DNA of 64,000 nucleotides. It comes from JAHIKV01 sp963733145. GTDB taxonomy: Bacteria > Planctomycetota > Planctomycetia > Pirellulales > Thermoguttaceae. The position numbers were made by a program, and so were the translations under genes. Where the stretch lies: positions 62,001 through 126,000 of the forward strand of contig CAVTCJ010000003.1 in NCBI GenBank assembly GCA_963733145.1. Reading direction: 5' to 3'. Each line of letters opens with the position of its first letter. Position 1 is the first letter of the stretch. Below, piece by piece: positions 17,300-26,211 of this stretch. Under the pieces are notes generated by a model. The model made no database searches. It was not told the origin of the DNA and saw only the letters and a list, made by a program, of their open reading frames with translations.

Positions 17300-18338
17300 T
17301 CACCTCCCCGCAACGTCGCTCAGCGCGTGCAGCATTCCCACGTACGGGGCGAAAATAGTCAAAACGTAAGCGGCCGTGACGCTGCCGGCGAAGACCACCG
17401 TCAGCGCGACCGGCATCACCGTGCGGACCAGGTCGGCCTGATGCCGGGCGCGGCGGTGGTAGGTCGCGGCCCCGCGCTGCACGGCCGGCAGCAAGGCCCC
17501 CTCGCCCCGCGAGGAATACATGATCCAACTCAACAGCGGCCCGGGAAAAGGTGACAGGCACCTTTTGCCGGAACGGCCCTTCGGGTGCTGCGCACAAAAG
17601 GTGCCTGTCACCTTTTCCTCCCCCGAGGCCTGGGCGGCCAGGGCGACGGCTTCGTCCAACGGCGTTTCGTTTTCGATCAACAGGGCGAGGATTTCCAGAA
17701 AGGCGGCCGTCCGCGAATAGCGCAGCATCCGGCCCAGCCAGGGCATGGCGCCCGACGCCCGGGCGGACCAGCCGCCGTCGAGCATCGCCGCCCGGCGGCA
17801 GGCCGTCCACCACAAGACGATCAATACGATCACCGCGGCCGGCGCTATCGGCCCCCAAAACCAGGCCCAGCGGCCGATCTCGGCGAGCACCGTGAAGAAC
17901 CGGTCGCCGGGCACTTCCATCGAATGGAAGCCCGAGGCCAGCCGCGGCGCGAGCACGGTCGTCAGCACCACGGCCGCCAGCCAGACCACCGCGAAGACCA
18001 TCAGCGGATAGGCCACGGCCACCACGGCGGCGCGGTAGGTCTCGGTCAGTCGCCGGGCGGAGCCGGCCACGGCCTCGAGCGCGGCGGGGAGGCGGCCGGC
18101 CCTCAGCCCGGCCTGCACCACCGCCCGATACGCCGGCGGCAGGCCGACCGTCTGATCCATTACGGCCTTTTCCAGCGGGACGCCGCGGGCGGTTCTGCTC
18201 GGCCACGCTCGCGGCGGCCTGGCCCAGCCGGCCGGGCAGGTCCTCGCCCAGCGCCGAAAGCCCCTGATCCAGCGGGACTCCCGCGCGGACCAGGGCCGCG
18301 ATTTCTTCGTTCAGGGCGATGTATTGTTCGAGGTTCAT
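17300..18338 (-). CDS. gspF: GspF-like inner-membrane platform protein (third of three; frameshifted, with repeat insert)
   Basis: The N-terminal frame (MNLEQYIALNEEIAALVRAGVPLDQGLSAL) passes near 18195 into the frame that carries ARGVPLEKAVMDQTVGLPPAY, QAGLRAGRLPAALEAVAG, VAYPLMVFAVVWLAAVVLTT and the C-terminal membrane segments. One base change joins the two. In the second half a 75-nt family H element (17544-17618) adds 25 residues between ALAAQASG and LLSWIMYSSRGEG without breaking the frame. This is the upstream-most of the three GspF-like genes. Confidence 0.75.
17544..17618. repeat. family H palindromic element, 75 nt, inside a gspF
   Basis: Ends GGAAAAGGTGACAGG and CCTGTCACCTTTTCC are perfectly inverted. 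Inside are AGGTGACAGGCACCT and AGGTGCCTGTCACCT arms and the spacer GCCGGAACGGCCC. The 75 nt equal 25 codons. The same element, also exactly 75 nt, is inside gspE at 20788-20862. Confidence 0.92.
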
Positions 18339-18381
18339 ATTTGCACTATTTATTGATGTTCAGAAAACTAACGCAACATCT

Positions 18382-18602
18382 GTTTAGCGGCCGTCGGCAC
18401 GACGGCCCGTATTCCGCCGCTGGCCGACGTACCGTCGGCCGCTAAACAGTTGCATTACTTATCCGAATGTCAATAGCCCCCGGTGAATACACCGGGGGTT
18501 CGGTCCGGAGCGTCATTCTACTCGTTCGCACGCTCCGCAATACCCGCTCGTTCCCATGCGGAGCATGGGAACAAGGGATACAGGTTGACAACCTGTCCTA
18601 CG
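18382..18602. repeat. cluster of families E, M, F and B
   Basis: This fills the 266-nt gap between the anti-sigma-like gene and the third gspF. Family E is at 18382-18447 (GTTTAGCGGCCGTCGGC...GCCGCTAAAC, with flanking GCAAC/GTTGC also inverted). Family M is at 18476-18501 (CCCCCGGTGAATACACCGGG). Family F is at 18550-18572 (GTTCCCATGCGGAGCATGGG). Family B ends at 18601. No gene is visible here. Confidence 0.88.
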
Positions 18603-18604
18603 GA

Positions 18605-19054
18605 CTACTTATTCGCGTTTTTTTCGGGTTTATTGGCGGATTTTTTCGGTTCGGCGAATTGGATGTCAAAATGGACGGCCGCCGGCGGGGCGTTGCCGGC
18701 CTTGACGGCGGAATGGGCCTCGATCTGCCGCCGCAACGATTCCTGCAATAAAGTGCCGACAGACAAAACCTGCGGCTCGGCGATAATGTAGTTCGACGGA
18801 AGCTGTGTTTGCCTTTTCTGGGCGGCAATATAGTCCTTTGCCGCGCTGACCGTGAAGCCGACGCCGATCAACAGCACGGCGGCGATGGCGGCCGTGTACC
18901 GCACTCTCCGCCGCCGGCGCTGGCGGCGAAGCTCGGTCCGCACGCCCCCCAGCAGCCGCTGCCGCAACTTGGCCGAGGGCGTCGGCCGCGAGTCGCTCGA
19001 CAGGAGCTGTTCGATCGGTTCGAGTTCGGCGGGCATGCGCCCGTTTTCGGTCAC
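18605..19054 (-). CDS. membrane-anchored partner of the ECF sigma factor (probable anti-sigma)
   Basis: 149 residues from a GTG whose codon overlaps the sigma factor stop (GTGA, 4-nt overlap), indicating translational coupling. The N-terminal 60 residues are cytosolic (MPAELEPIEQLLSSDSRPTPSAKLRQRLLG), followed by one membrane helix YTAAIAAVLLIGVGFTV and an extracytosolic C-terminus ending in a Lys/Asn-rich tail. There is no H-x3-C-x2-C zinc motif of classical anti-sigma factors, so the role rests on position, size and topology. It may control the sigma factor in response to an envelope signal. Confidence 0.6.
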   Translation of the reverse strand: MTENGRMPAELEPIEQLLSSDSRPTPSAKLRQRLLGGVRTELRRQRRRRRVRYTAAIAAVLLIGVGFTVSAAKDYIAAQKRQTQLPSNYIIAEPQVLSVGTLLQESLRRQIEAHSAVKAGNAPPAAVHFDIQFAEPKKSANKPEKNANK

Positions 19055-19608
19055 GGCGTTTCCTCCGGCGGGCTTTCGCCGCCCGAGAGCGAGGTCTTCA
19101 GTTTCGTCAACGCGTATCGGTATCTGCTGGCCGCCGTGTGTGCGCTCACAGCCATCACCTCGGCGATTTGGGCGAAGGTCAGTCCGCCGTCGATTTTCAG
19201 GATCAAGGTTTCGCGCTGGGCGTCGGGCAAGGCCCGCATCGCCTGTTGCAGCCATCGCCGGCGGGGGTCGTCCGGCTGGGGACGCTGGACCGGCGGCGGG
19301 ACGACCTCGGCGGCGGCGCGGCGGGCCCTCAACACCCGCGCCCGCCGGGCAGCGCATCGGTCCGCCGCCCGGTAGAGCGAGGCGAACAGGTACGCGGCCA
19401 GGTCGCGGACCTCGCCCAACCGGTTGCGCGACCGCGCAACGGCGGTAAAAACGTCTTGCACCGCATCCTCCGCATCTTCCGGGGAGCCCAGGATTCGCAG
19501 CGCCACGCGATACAACGGCACGGCGAACCGGTCATACAATGCCTCATACGCCCGCTCGTCACCGGCGGCCAGCCCAAGCAACAGCGGATCGACGTCGGGG
19601 CCTTGCAC
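19051..19608 (-). CDS. ECF-type RNA polymerase sigma factor
   Basis: 185 residues with region 2 (LAAGDERAYEALYDRF, then GSPEDAEDAVQDVFTAVARS) and region 4 (ALPDAQRETLILKIDGGLTFAQIAEVMAVSAHTAASRYRYALTKL, a sigma-type helix-turn-helix). It lies between gspE and the gspF genes on the same strand and overlaps its membrane partner. This suggests, but does not prove, that it regulates the pseudopilus cluster. The C-terminal tail after region 4 is short. Confidence 0.9.
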   Translation of the reverse strand: MQGPDVDPLLLGLAAGDERAYEALYDRFAVPLYRVALRILGSPEDAEDAVQDVFTAVARSRNRLGEVRDLAAYLFASLYRAADRCAARRARVLRARRAAAEVVPPPVQRPQPDDPRRRWLQQAMRALPDAQRETLILKIDGGLTFAQIAEVMAVSAHTAASRYRYALTKLKTSLSGGESPPEETP

Positions 19609-19676
19609 TCCCTGCTCCCGATAATATAAGAGTCGCGCTGCCCGCGGATTTGTCTAAAATTATTCCAAAAATCATT

Positions 19677-20006
19677 CCCTACTCCCTTTGGGAGAGGGGC
19701 CGGGGGGTGAGGGCCGAGGGCAGCGATCTGTATGGGATCACATAGTATCACCAATTCCAAGCTGTACTAAGTTGTCGGCCAAAAACAACTTCGGTACATG
19801 TAGGACAGCCGCCCCCGGCTGTCCAGGGCAATTCGCACAGCCGAGGGCGGCTGTCCAGGGCAATTTGCACAGCCGAGGGCGGCTGTCCAGGGCAATTTGC
19901 ACAGCCGAGGGCGGCTGTGCTACAAATTGCTTTTGGACAACTGCTTACTGCGGAGAGAATAGCCGCCGGCTCTCACCCTAACCCTATCCCAAAGGGAGAG
20001 GGGACC
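19677..20006. repeat. families J and C repeats in the gspE-sigma gap (C with 32-nt unit)
   Basis: The 405-nt gap 19609-20013 has no gene. Family J lies at 19677-19710 and 19969-20006. Between them, 19797-19925 is a family C array: ACAGCCGAGGGCGGCTGT plus a 14-nt linker (CCAGGGCAATTTGC), a 32-nt unit, bounded by CATGTAGGACAGCC and GGCTGTGCTACA. Compare the 33-nt unit inside the ABC-F gene. Confidence 0.9.
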
Positions 20007-20013
20007 ACGTTGA

Positions 20014-21421
20014 TTATTCCAGAAATCCGAGCACGCGGCGGACCTCGGCCGGGCTGGTCAGCCCCTGCTCGACGGCCTGGCAGGCCCGCGACCAGCGGCC
20101 GATCATGCCCGAGGCAAACGCCAGCCGCTCGATGGTCGGGGTGTCGCAGCGGTCGAGGACCGCCCGGGCCAGCTCGCTCCGCGAGAGGGTGAGCATTTCG
20201 GCCAGCAGGAACCGCCCGCGATAGCCGGTTTGCCCGCATTCCGGGCAGCCGCGGGGGAGCATCACCCGGCTAACGTCCATCCCCAGCCGGTCCTCGGGCT
20301 TCTCGCTCGGCGCGGCGCAGACGCACAGCCGCCGCAGGAGCCGCTGGTTGAGGATGGCCAGCACGCCGCTGCGGAGCACGTAGGGCTCGATGCCCATGTC
20401 CGAGAGGCGGCCGACGGTCTCGGCGGCGCTGCCGGCGTGGAAGGTGGTAAGCACAAGGTGCCCGGTCAGCGAAGCCCGGAGGGCCTCTTCGGCGGTGACA
20501 CGATCGCGGATTTCGCCGACCATGATGACCTCGGGGTCCTGCCGCATGAGGAATCGCAGCCCGGCGGCCAGGTCCAGGCCCGACGGCTGGTGGACCTGCG
20601 ATTGGGCCACGCCGTCGACGGCCACCTCGACCGGGTCTTCGATCGAGAGGATGCAGCGTCCGCCCTGTTGAACAAGGGCGCCGCTGCCGGCTTGTCCAGT
20701 AGTCCTTGGCGGAATCTCGGGGCTCTCACTGCCGGGCAAGCCGGCAGTGGCACCCGAGTTTCCGCGATCTGACTGTTTCAACGGGGCGGAAAAGGGGACT
20801 GGCTCCTTTTGCCGGAACGGCCCGGAGGGTGCTCTGCACAAAAGGTGCCTGTCCCCTTTTCCGCCCGCGATCTCGCGGAGACAGGCATAGACGGTAGTGG
20901 TTTTTCCGCTGCCGGCGGGACCGGAAACGATGATCGCCCCCGATGTCTCCCCCAACAGTTTCCGCAGCGGCGAAAGCGCGTCGTCGGTAAGTCCGAGGTC
21001 GTCGAGATGTTGGTATCGGCCCGCGGCGGCGAAAAGCCGGACCACGGCCCGCTCGCCGTGCAGAGTTGGATAGGTGCAGACGCGCATCTCGACGTCCGGG
21101 TCGGACAGGTTGCCAACCTGTCCTACGATGCGGCCTTCCTGCGGCCGGTCGGTGTGATAGGTCAACAGGCCGGCCATGACTTTCAGCCGGGCGACGACGT
21201 TGCCGGCCGTCTCGATGGGGATCGCGGCCGCGTCGAGCAGCACGCCGTCGACGCGGAACCGCACATCCAACGCCGACCCGGTCGGTTGCAGGTGGATGTC
21301 CGTGGCCCCGGCCTCGCGCGGCTTCCAGCAGGGTCTCGACGCAGCGGGGCGCGTAATCCGGCCGCCGAGGGTCGAGTTCCCGCAATTTCAACTCCAGTGC
21401 GTCGCCCAATTCGTGAGACAT
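20014..21421 (-). CDS. gspE: GspE/PilB-type secretion ATPase with repeat inserts (one frameshift)
   Basis: Cytosolic hexameric ATPase driving pseudopilus assembly. The start at 21421 (MSHELGDALELKLRELDPRRPDYAPRC) is in one frame. Near 21320 the reading moves to the main frame (DVRFRVDGVLLDAAAIP) by one missing base in GCGCGAGGCC. Motifs: Walker A SGPAGSGKTTTVYACL, Asp box ILSIEDPVEVAVDG, Walker B QDPEVIMVGEIRDRVTAEEAL, His box TGHLVLTTFHAG, and the cysteine zinc site (CVC...GCPECGQTGYRGR). Between Walker A and the Asp box about 60 extra residues come from repeats, including a 75-nt family H element. Family B adds VGQVGNLS near residue 100. Repaired length is about 469 residues. Confidence 0.85.
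20668..20862. repeat. composite repeat insertion inside gspE, including family H (75 nt)
   Basis: 20788-20862 is family H with ends GGAAAAGGGGACTGG and CCTGTCCCCTTTTCC and the same GCCGGAACGGCCC spacer as the gspF copy. Next to it, at about 20690-20760, is another palindrome (CACTGCCGGGCAAGCCGGCA). Together they encode about 60 residues between Walker A and the Asp box. Confidence 0.88.
21101..21126. repeat. family B palindrome inside gspE
   Basis: GGACAGGTTGCCAACCTGTC read in frame as GQVGNLSD in the N-terminal domain of the ATPase. Confidence 0.8.
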
Positions 21422-21434
21422 CGGCAGCGATCCT

Positions 21435-21545
21435 CCCGGCGTGGACGCCGGGGCTAAACATTCCCGTGCGGTATGGAACAGATGCGAGACACTATACCGC
21501 GCGGTCCCGGTTGTGGAAAGCATTTGTGAAACCGCAAGCGGTAAT
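21435..21545. repeat. single arms of families D and I upstream of gspE
   Basis: CCCGGCGTGGACGCCGGGGC with GTTTAG-type end (family D arm, 21435-21459) and GAAACCGCAAGCGG (family I arm, about 21529-21542) in the 228-nt divergent gap between gspE and the isomerase gene. Confidence 0.75.
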
Positions 21546-21649
21546 TGAGCGACATCGCGGGTAGTTGACAATGACCAGCGGAATCATTAGCTTCCACTGT
21601 TGTCATCATCGCTGTTCCACCCATATATTTCCGCAAAGGACCCCCGACC

Positions 21650-23053
21650 GTGCCCCGCAAATCGACCTTCGCCGTGTTCTTCGGCAACCGCGGCTTCTTT
21701 CCGGCTGCGCTCCAGGCGGCCGCCCGGCGCGAAATGCGCGAGGCGCTGGAGCGGCTCGGGCACGAGGTGTTGATGCTCGACGAGCAGTCCACCCGCTACG
21801 GCGCGGTGGAAACGCCGGCCGAAGGCCGCCTCTACGCCCAATTCCTCCGCCGCCACGAGGGAGAATTTCAGGGCGTCGTCCTCTGCCTGCCGAACTTCGG
21901 CGACGAGACCGGCGCGGTGGCCGCGCTCGAAGACGCCGGCGTGCCGATCCTCGTCCAGGCCTATCCCGACGAGTGGGACAAGATGTCACCGGCTTTGCGG
22001 CGCGATTCGTTCTGCGGCAAGCTGTCGGTGATGGACGTGTTCGGCCAATACGGGGTGAAGTTTACGGCCTTGCCGCCGCACACGGTTCATCCGGCGGCGG
22101 ACGATTTCGCCCGGCAGGTGGACTACTTCGACCGCCTCTGCCGGACGACCGCGGCCCTGCGGCGGATGACCGTGGGGGCCATCGGGGCGCGGACCTCGCC
22201 CTTCAAGACCGTGCGGATCGACGAACTGACCTTGCAGCGCCACGGCATTACGGTGGAAACGGTCGATCTCTCCGCGGTCTTCGAGCGGGTGCGAAACCTG
22301 GACGCCGACGCGGCCGCCGTTCGGGCGAAGTGCGACAAGCTCCGCGCCGCCGCCGACTGGAGCGGCGCGCCGCCGGAGTCGCTCGCCATGCTCGGCCGGC
22401 TGGGCGTCGTGCTCGACCAATACATCGAGGAATTGAACCTGAACGCGATTGCCCTGCGCTGCTGGACCGAGATTCAGGAGCAGTTGCACGTCTCGCCGTG
22501 CGTGCTGATGGGCGAGATGAACGACCGCGGCGTCTCAGCCTCCTGCGAGGTGGACGTGGGCAACGCCGTGGTGATGCACGCCCTGGCCGCCGCCTCGGGC
22601 CGGCCGGCCATCTGCCTCGACTGGAACAACAACTACGGGGAAGAGCGGGACAAGTGCATCCTCTTCCATTGCGGGCCCGTGCCGTGGAGCCTGATGCTGG
22701 ATCCGGGCCGGATCACCTCCCACGCGATCATCGACAACGCCCTGCCGCCCAACTGTTCGTTCGGCTGCAACGCGGGCCGCATCAAACCGATGGAAATGAC
22801 CTTCGGAAGCATGCTCACCCGCGACGGGCGGCTGGAGTTCTATCTCGGCGAGGGGCGATTTACCGACGATCCGATCCCCGACGATTTCTTCGGCTGCGCG
22901 GCGGTGGCCGAAATACCGAACCTGCAAGGTTGCCTGCAAACGATCGGCTACGCGGGCCATCGGCACCACGTCAGCGTGACGCCTGAGCAGGTCGCCGCGC
23001 CGGTCCGCGAGGCGCTCGCGCGATACCTGGGCCACGAGGTGACGACGGTATGA
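21650..23053 (+). CDS. L-fucose/L-arabinose isomerase-family protein
   Basis: 467 residues from a GTG with AAAGGA about 10 nt upstream. The fold pattern is that of fucose/arabinose isomerases: an N-terminal Rossmann-like domain (VLCLPNFGDETGAVAALEDAGVPILVQAYPDE), a middle domain, and a C-terminal part with ALRCWTEIQEQLHVSPCVLMGEMNDRG (an E-x-D-type metal-site region) and DWNNNYGEERDKCILFHCGPVP. It would interconvert an aldose and a ketose. The FGGY kinase starts within its stop codon (ATGA overlap), so isomerisation followed by phosphorylation of the ketose is likely. The exact sugar cannot be told from sequence. Confidence 0.8.
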   Translation: MPRKSTFAVFFGNRGFFPAALQAAARREMREALERLGHEVLMLDEQSTRYGAVETPAEGRLYAQFLRRHEGEFQGVVLCLPNFGDETGAVAALEDAGVPILVQAYPDEWDKMSPALRRDSFCGKLSVMDVFGQYGVKFTALPPHTVHPAADDFARQVDYFDRLCRTTAALRRMTVGAIGARTSPFKTVRIDELTLQRHGITVETVDLSAVFERVRNLDADAAAVRAKCDKLRAAADWSGAPPESLAMLGRLGVVLDQYIEELNLNAIALRCWTEIQEQLHVSPCVLMGEMNDRGVSASCEVDVGNAVVMHALAAASGRPAICLDWNNNYGEERDKCILFHCGPVPWSLMLDPGRITSHAIIDNALPPNCSFGCNAGRIKPMEMTFGSMLTRDGRLEFYLGEGRFTDDPIPDDFFGCAAVAEIPNLQGCLQTIGYAGHRHHVSVTPEQVAAPVREALARYLGHEVTTV

Positions 23054-24549
23054 GCCTGTTGGGAATCGACGTGGGGACGACGGGAGTGAAGGCGGCCGCT
23101 TTCGACTTTTCGGGCCGGCCCCTGGCCGACGCCTATCGCGAGTATCCCACGCTCCGCCGGCGACCCGATTGGGCCGAACTGGACTCGGCGGCCGTCGTTC
23201 GCCAACTCAAAGCGGCGATTGCCGAGGTGGCCGCGGCCACGAAGGCCGATCCGATCGCGGCGCTGGCCATCAGCGCGATGGGCGAGGCCGCCACGCCCGT
23301 CGATCGCCGGGGGCAAATCCTCGGCCGCTGCATCCTCTCGTCCGACGCCCGCGGGGCGGAGTACGCGCAACTGCTCGGCGAGCGGTTCGGGCGCGAAGGG
23401 CTGTTTCGGATCAATCCGAACATTCTCTCGGCGGCCTACACCATGCCCAAGCTGTGCTGGCTCCGCGACCACGAGCCGGAGCTGTACCGCCGCGCCGACC
23501 GCTTCCTGCTCTGGGACGGCATGGCCGCGGCGGCGCTGGGCTGCGCGCCGTTCGTCAGCTTTTCGCACGCCAATCGGACGCTGCTGTTCGACGTTCATCG
23601 CGAAGACTGGTCGGACGCACTGCTGGAAGCCGCCGGTTTGGACCGGGCGAAGCTGCCCCGCTGTCTGCCGGCCGGCACGCTGGCCGGCGAAGTGTCGGCG
23701 GAGACGGCCGCCGAACTCGGACTGCCGCCGGGCGTGAAAGTGGTCGTCGGCGGACACGACCAGTGCTGCAACGCATTGGGCGCGGGCATCGCCGCCGCCG
23801 GCCGCGCCGTGGACGGCATCGGCACCTACGAGTGCATCACGCCCGTCTACGACCGCATCCCCGCAGCGGACGCCATGCTGGCCGCCGGCCTGAACGTCGA
23901 GCACCACGTCGTGCCGGGGCTGTTCGTCAGCTTCCTATTCAACCAGGCCGGCTCGCTGGTCCGCTGGTTCCGCGACACCTTCGCCGCGGACCGCAAGGAC
24001 GAGCCGGACATCTACGAATCGCTGGGGGCTGAGATGCCGGCCGCGCCGACCCGGCTGTTCGTACTCCCCTGCTTCGAGCCGACCGGCGCGCCCGATTTCA
24101 TCGGCGACGCGTCGGGAGTGATCCTCGGTCTGCGGGCCTCGACCGGCCGCGGCGAAATCCTCAAGGCGATCATGGAGGGGGCGACGTATTACTTCGCCGA
24201 GGCCCTCGGCCGGCTGGAGCGGCTGGGCATCGACGCCTCGGAATTGATCGCCACCGGCGGCGGCGCCCGCAGCGACGCCTGGCTGCAAATCAAGGCCGAC
24301 GTCTACGGCGTGCCACTGGTCCGCTCGGAATATACCGAGTGCGGACTGCTGGGGGCGGCGGTCGTCGCCGGCGCGGCGGTCGGAATTCTGCCCTCTCTGG
24401 CCGATGGGGCCGCCCGGTTCGCCGCCCGGGGCCGCGAGTTTCTCCCCGACGCGGCCCGGCACGCCATCTATCGCGAGCGGCTCGATTTCTACAAGGAGTT
24501 GCTTCCCCATCTCCGCGGCCACCTGGCACGGCAGAGCCGGATGGAGTAA
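23050..24549 (+). CDS. FGGY-family carbohydrate kinase
   Basis: 499 residues with an actin-like ATPase fold. The N-terminal phosphate-binding loop is LLGIDVGTTGVKAAAFDFSG; AISAMGEAATPVD and GGHDQCCNALGAG follow. The C-terminal adenosine/phosphate segment is ATGGGARSDAWLQIKADVYGVPLV, close to the FGGY signature region. It probably phosphorylates a ketose made by the isomerase with which it overlaps by 4 nt. Some relatives are annotated as xylulokinases, but the substrate is unproven. Confidence 0.85.
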   Translation: MSLLGIDVGTTGVKAAAFDFSGRPLADAYREYPTLRRRPDWAELDSAAVVRQLKAAIAEVAAATKADPIAALAISAMGEAATPVDRRGQILGRCILSSDARGAEYAQLLGERFGREGLFRINPNILSAAYTMPKLCWLRDHEPELYRRADRFLLWDGMAAAALGCAPFVSFSHANRTLLFDVHREDWSDALLEAAGLDRAKLPRCLPAGTLAGEVSAETAAELGLPPGVKVVVGGHDQCCNALGAGIAAAGRAVDGIGTYECITPVYDRIPAADAMLAAGLNVEHHVVPGLFVSFLFNQAGSLVRWFRDTFAADRKDEPDIYESLGAEMPAAPTRLFVLPCFEPTGAPDFIGDASGVILGLRASTGRGEILKAIMEGATYYFAEALGRLERLGIDASELIATGGGARSDAWLQIKADVYGVPLVRSEYTECGLLGAAVVAGAAVGILPSLADGAARFAARGREFLPDAARHAIYRERLDFYKELLPHLRGHLARQSRME

Positions 24550-24588
24550 GTTTCTCCTGATGCACCGCGAATCAGCAATGCAGTTCAT

Positions 24589-24646
24589 GTTTAGCGGCCG
24601 TCGGCACTGGCGCTGCCGCAAGCCGCCGTACCGGCGGCTGCTAAAC
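24589..24646. repeat. family E palindromic repeat
   Basis: GTTTAGCGGCCGTCGGCAC and GCCGGCGGCTGCTAAAC arms meet between the convergent kinase and oxidoreductase genes. It may act as a bidirectional terminator hairpin, but no U-tract is present. Confidence 0.85.
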
Positions 24647-24687
24647 GGCGTTGCATTACGATTCTGACGATCAATCGGCCAATCGGC

Positions 24688-25959
24688 TCAATACGGCTTG
24701 AAAACGCCGGGGATGGGCATCGGATAATTGCCCTCCGTGTCGGGCATCGCCGGGGGATCGGCGTCAAAGGCATAGCGCTCGGGCGCCTCGCTCGGACCGC
24801 GGGCCACCGCGTCGTCCCACTTGACCACCTGGCCGGAATAGGTCGCCATGCGGCCCAGCACGGCGGTGAAGCTGCTCGTAGCCCCGTACCAACCGTCGTT
24901 CTGCTTCTTGTCGTTGCGGATGGCGTCGATCAGGTCCACGTGCTCCTGGTCGTAGCCGTCGTTGCCGTTGCCGGGCAGTTCCCGCATGCCGTTGACGCCG
25001 TGGACGAACTGGCTGACCTGATTCCAGGTGTGCGGCTGCTGGCGGCATTGGCTGTACATTTTCGTTCCGTCCTTGTAGGTGAACTCGACGAAATGGTTGT
25101 CGTAGATCTGGCCCACGCCGCGGTTGTCGCGGACGTGGCAGCTTCCCATGCCGTTGGCCTCGGCGGGATGATCGCCCTTGATCCAATTGCAGACGTCGAG
25201 ATTGTGGACGTGCTGCTCGGTGATGTGATCGCCGCAGAGCCAGACGAAGTGATACCAGTTGCGCATCTGGTATTCCATTTCGGTCATGCCGGGTTTGCGC
25301 GGGCGGATCCAAATCGCGCCGCCGTTCCAATAGGCCCGCAACAGGGTCACGTCGCCCAGCGCGCCGTCGCGAATCTGTTTGACCGGGTCGAGGAACTCGG
25401 TGCTGTGGCGGCGTTGCAGGCCGACGGCCACTTTCAGGTTCTTCTCGTCGGCCAGCTTGTTGGTTTCCAACAGCGAGCGGAAGCCCGGGGCGTCGACGCA
25501 GCAGGGCTTCTCCATGAAAACGTGCTTGCCGGCGGCGATGGCCGCGGCGTAGTGAATCGGCCGGAAGCCGGGGGGAGTGGCCAGCAGGATGACGTCCGGT
25601 CCGGCGGCAAGGGCCTGCCGATAGGCGTCGAAACCGACGAAGATGCGGTCCTCGGGGACGTCGATCTTCGCGGCGATTTTCTCTTCCTTCTTCAAATTTT
25701 TGAGGCTGCGCTTCGCGTTGTCCTCGAAGGCGTCGGCCATGGCGATCAGCTTGACGTTCTCGCACGACCGGAGGCAGTTGTTCACCGCTCCGGTGCCGCG
25801 GCCCCCGCAACCGATCAGGGCGATCTTCAATTCATCGCTGCCCGTGGCGTGGGCCGCCCGGGCGACGTTTAGCCCGCCGGCCAGGGCCACTCCGGCGGCC
25901 ACGGCCGAGGTCCCGCGCAGAAAATCGCGGCGATTCGGTTGATTCATGTCGGTCATCAT
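24688..25959 (-). CDS. Gfo/Idh/MocA-family oxidoreductase with twin-arginine signal
   Basis: 423 residues. The N-terminus NRRDFLRGTSAVAAGVALAGG is a twin-arginine export signal, so the protein is probably exported folded with its cofactor. The Rossmann motif is IALIGCGGRGTGAVNNCLRS, and the family's E-K-P motif appears as HVFMEKPCCVDAPG. The C-terminal alpha/beta domain includes WNGGAIWIRPRKPGMTEMEYQMRNWYHFVWLCGDHITEQ. Such exported Gfo/Idh/MocA proteins are abundant in planctomycetes and likely act on sugars or polyols. ATGs at 25959, 25956 and 25947 are possible starts. Confidence 0.92.
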   Translation of the reverse strand: MMTDMNQPNRRDFLRGTSAVAAGVALAGGLNVARAAHATGSDELKIALIGCGGRGTGAVNNCLRSCENVKLIAMADAFEDNAKRSLKNLKKEEKIAAKIDVPEDRIFVGFDAYRQALAAGPDVILLATPPGFRPIHYAAAIAAGKHVFMEKPCCVDAPGFRSLLETNKLADEKNLKVAVGLQRRHSTEFLDPVKQIRDGALGDVTLLRAYWNGGAIWIRPRKPGMTEMEYQMRNWYHFVWLCGDHITEQHVHNLDVCNWIKGDHPAEANGMGSCHVRDNRGVGQIYDNHFVEFTYKDGTKMYSQCRQQPHTWNQVSQFVHGVNGMRELPGNGNDGYDQEHVDLIDAIRNDKKQNDGWYGATSSFTAVLGRMATYSGQVVKWDDAVARGPSEAPERYAFDADPPAMPDTEGNYPMPIPGVFKPY

Positions 25960-25994
25960 TCGTTCCTCCTATGAAAATTGCGTTGTGGGATAAT

Positions 25995-26158
25995 GCGTGC
26001 GAAGCCGCGAGCGGCCTTCTCTCTTCCCCTCGTTCCCATGCTCTGCATGGGAACGCCCTGCCCGGACGCTCTGCGTCCGTTGGTCTCACCAGACCTTACC
26101 GCACCGCCGCCGACGCAGAGCGTCGGTGCAGCGGGTTCCCACGCGGAGCGTGGGAACC
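25995..26158. repeat. families I and F repeats
   Basis: GCGAAGCCGCGAGCGGCC (family I), then a composite family F: GTTCCCATGCTCTGCATGGG, GGACGCTCTGCGTCC, GACGCAGAGCGTC and GTTCCCACGCGGAGCGTGGG. A CT-rich low-complexity tract (26165-26215) leads into the SUMF1-protein stop codon. Confidence 0.85.
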
Positions 26159-26211
26159 AGGTCGCGGGGCGTTTCTCTCCCTTCTCTCCTCCCTCTTCCC
26201 TCTTCTCCCTC

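Noticed and set aside
18382..24646. Family E hairpins as rho-independent terminators
   Set aside because: Stems are strong, but no run of T follows on either strand, and copies also lie between co-directional genes or upstream of genes.
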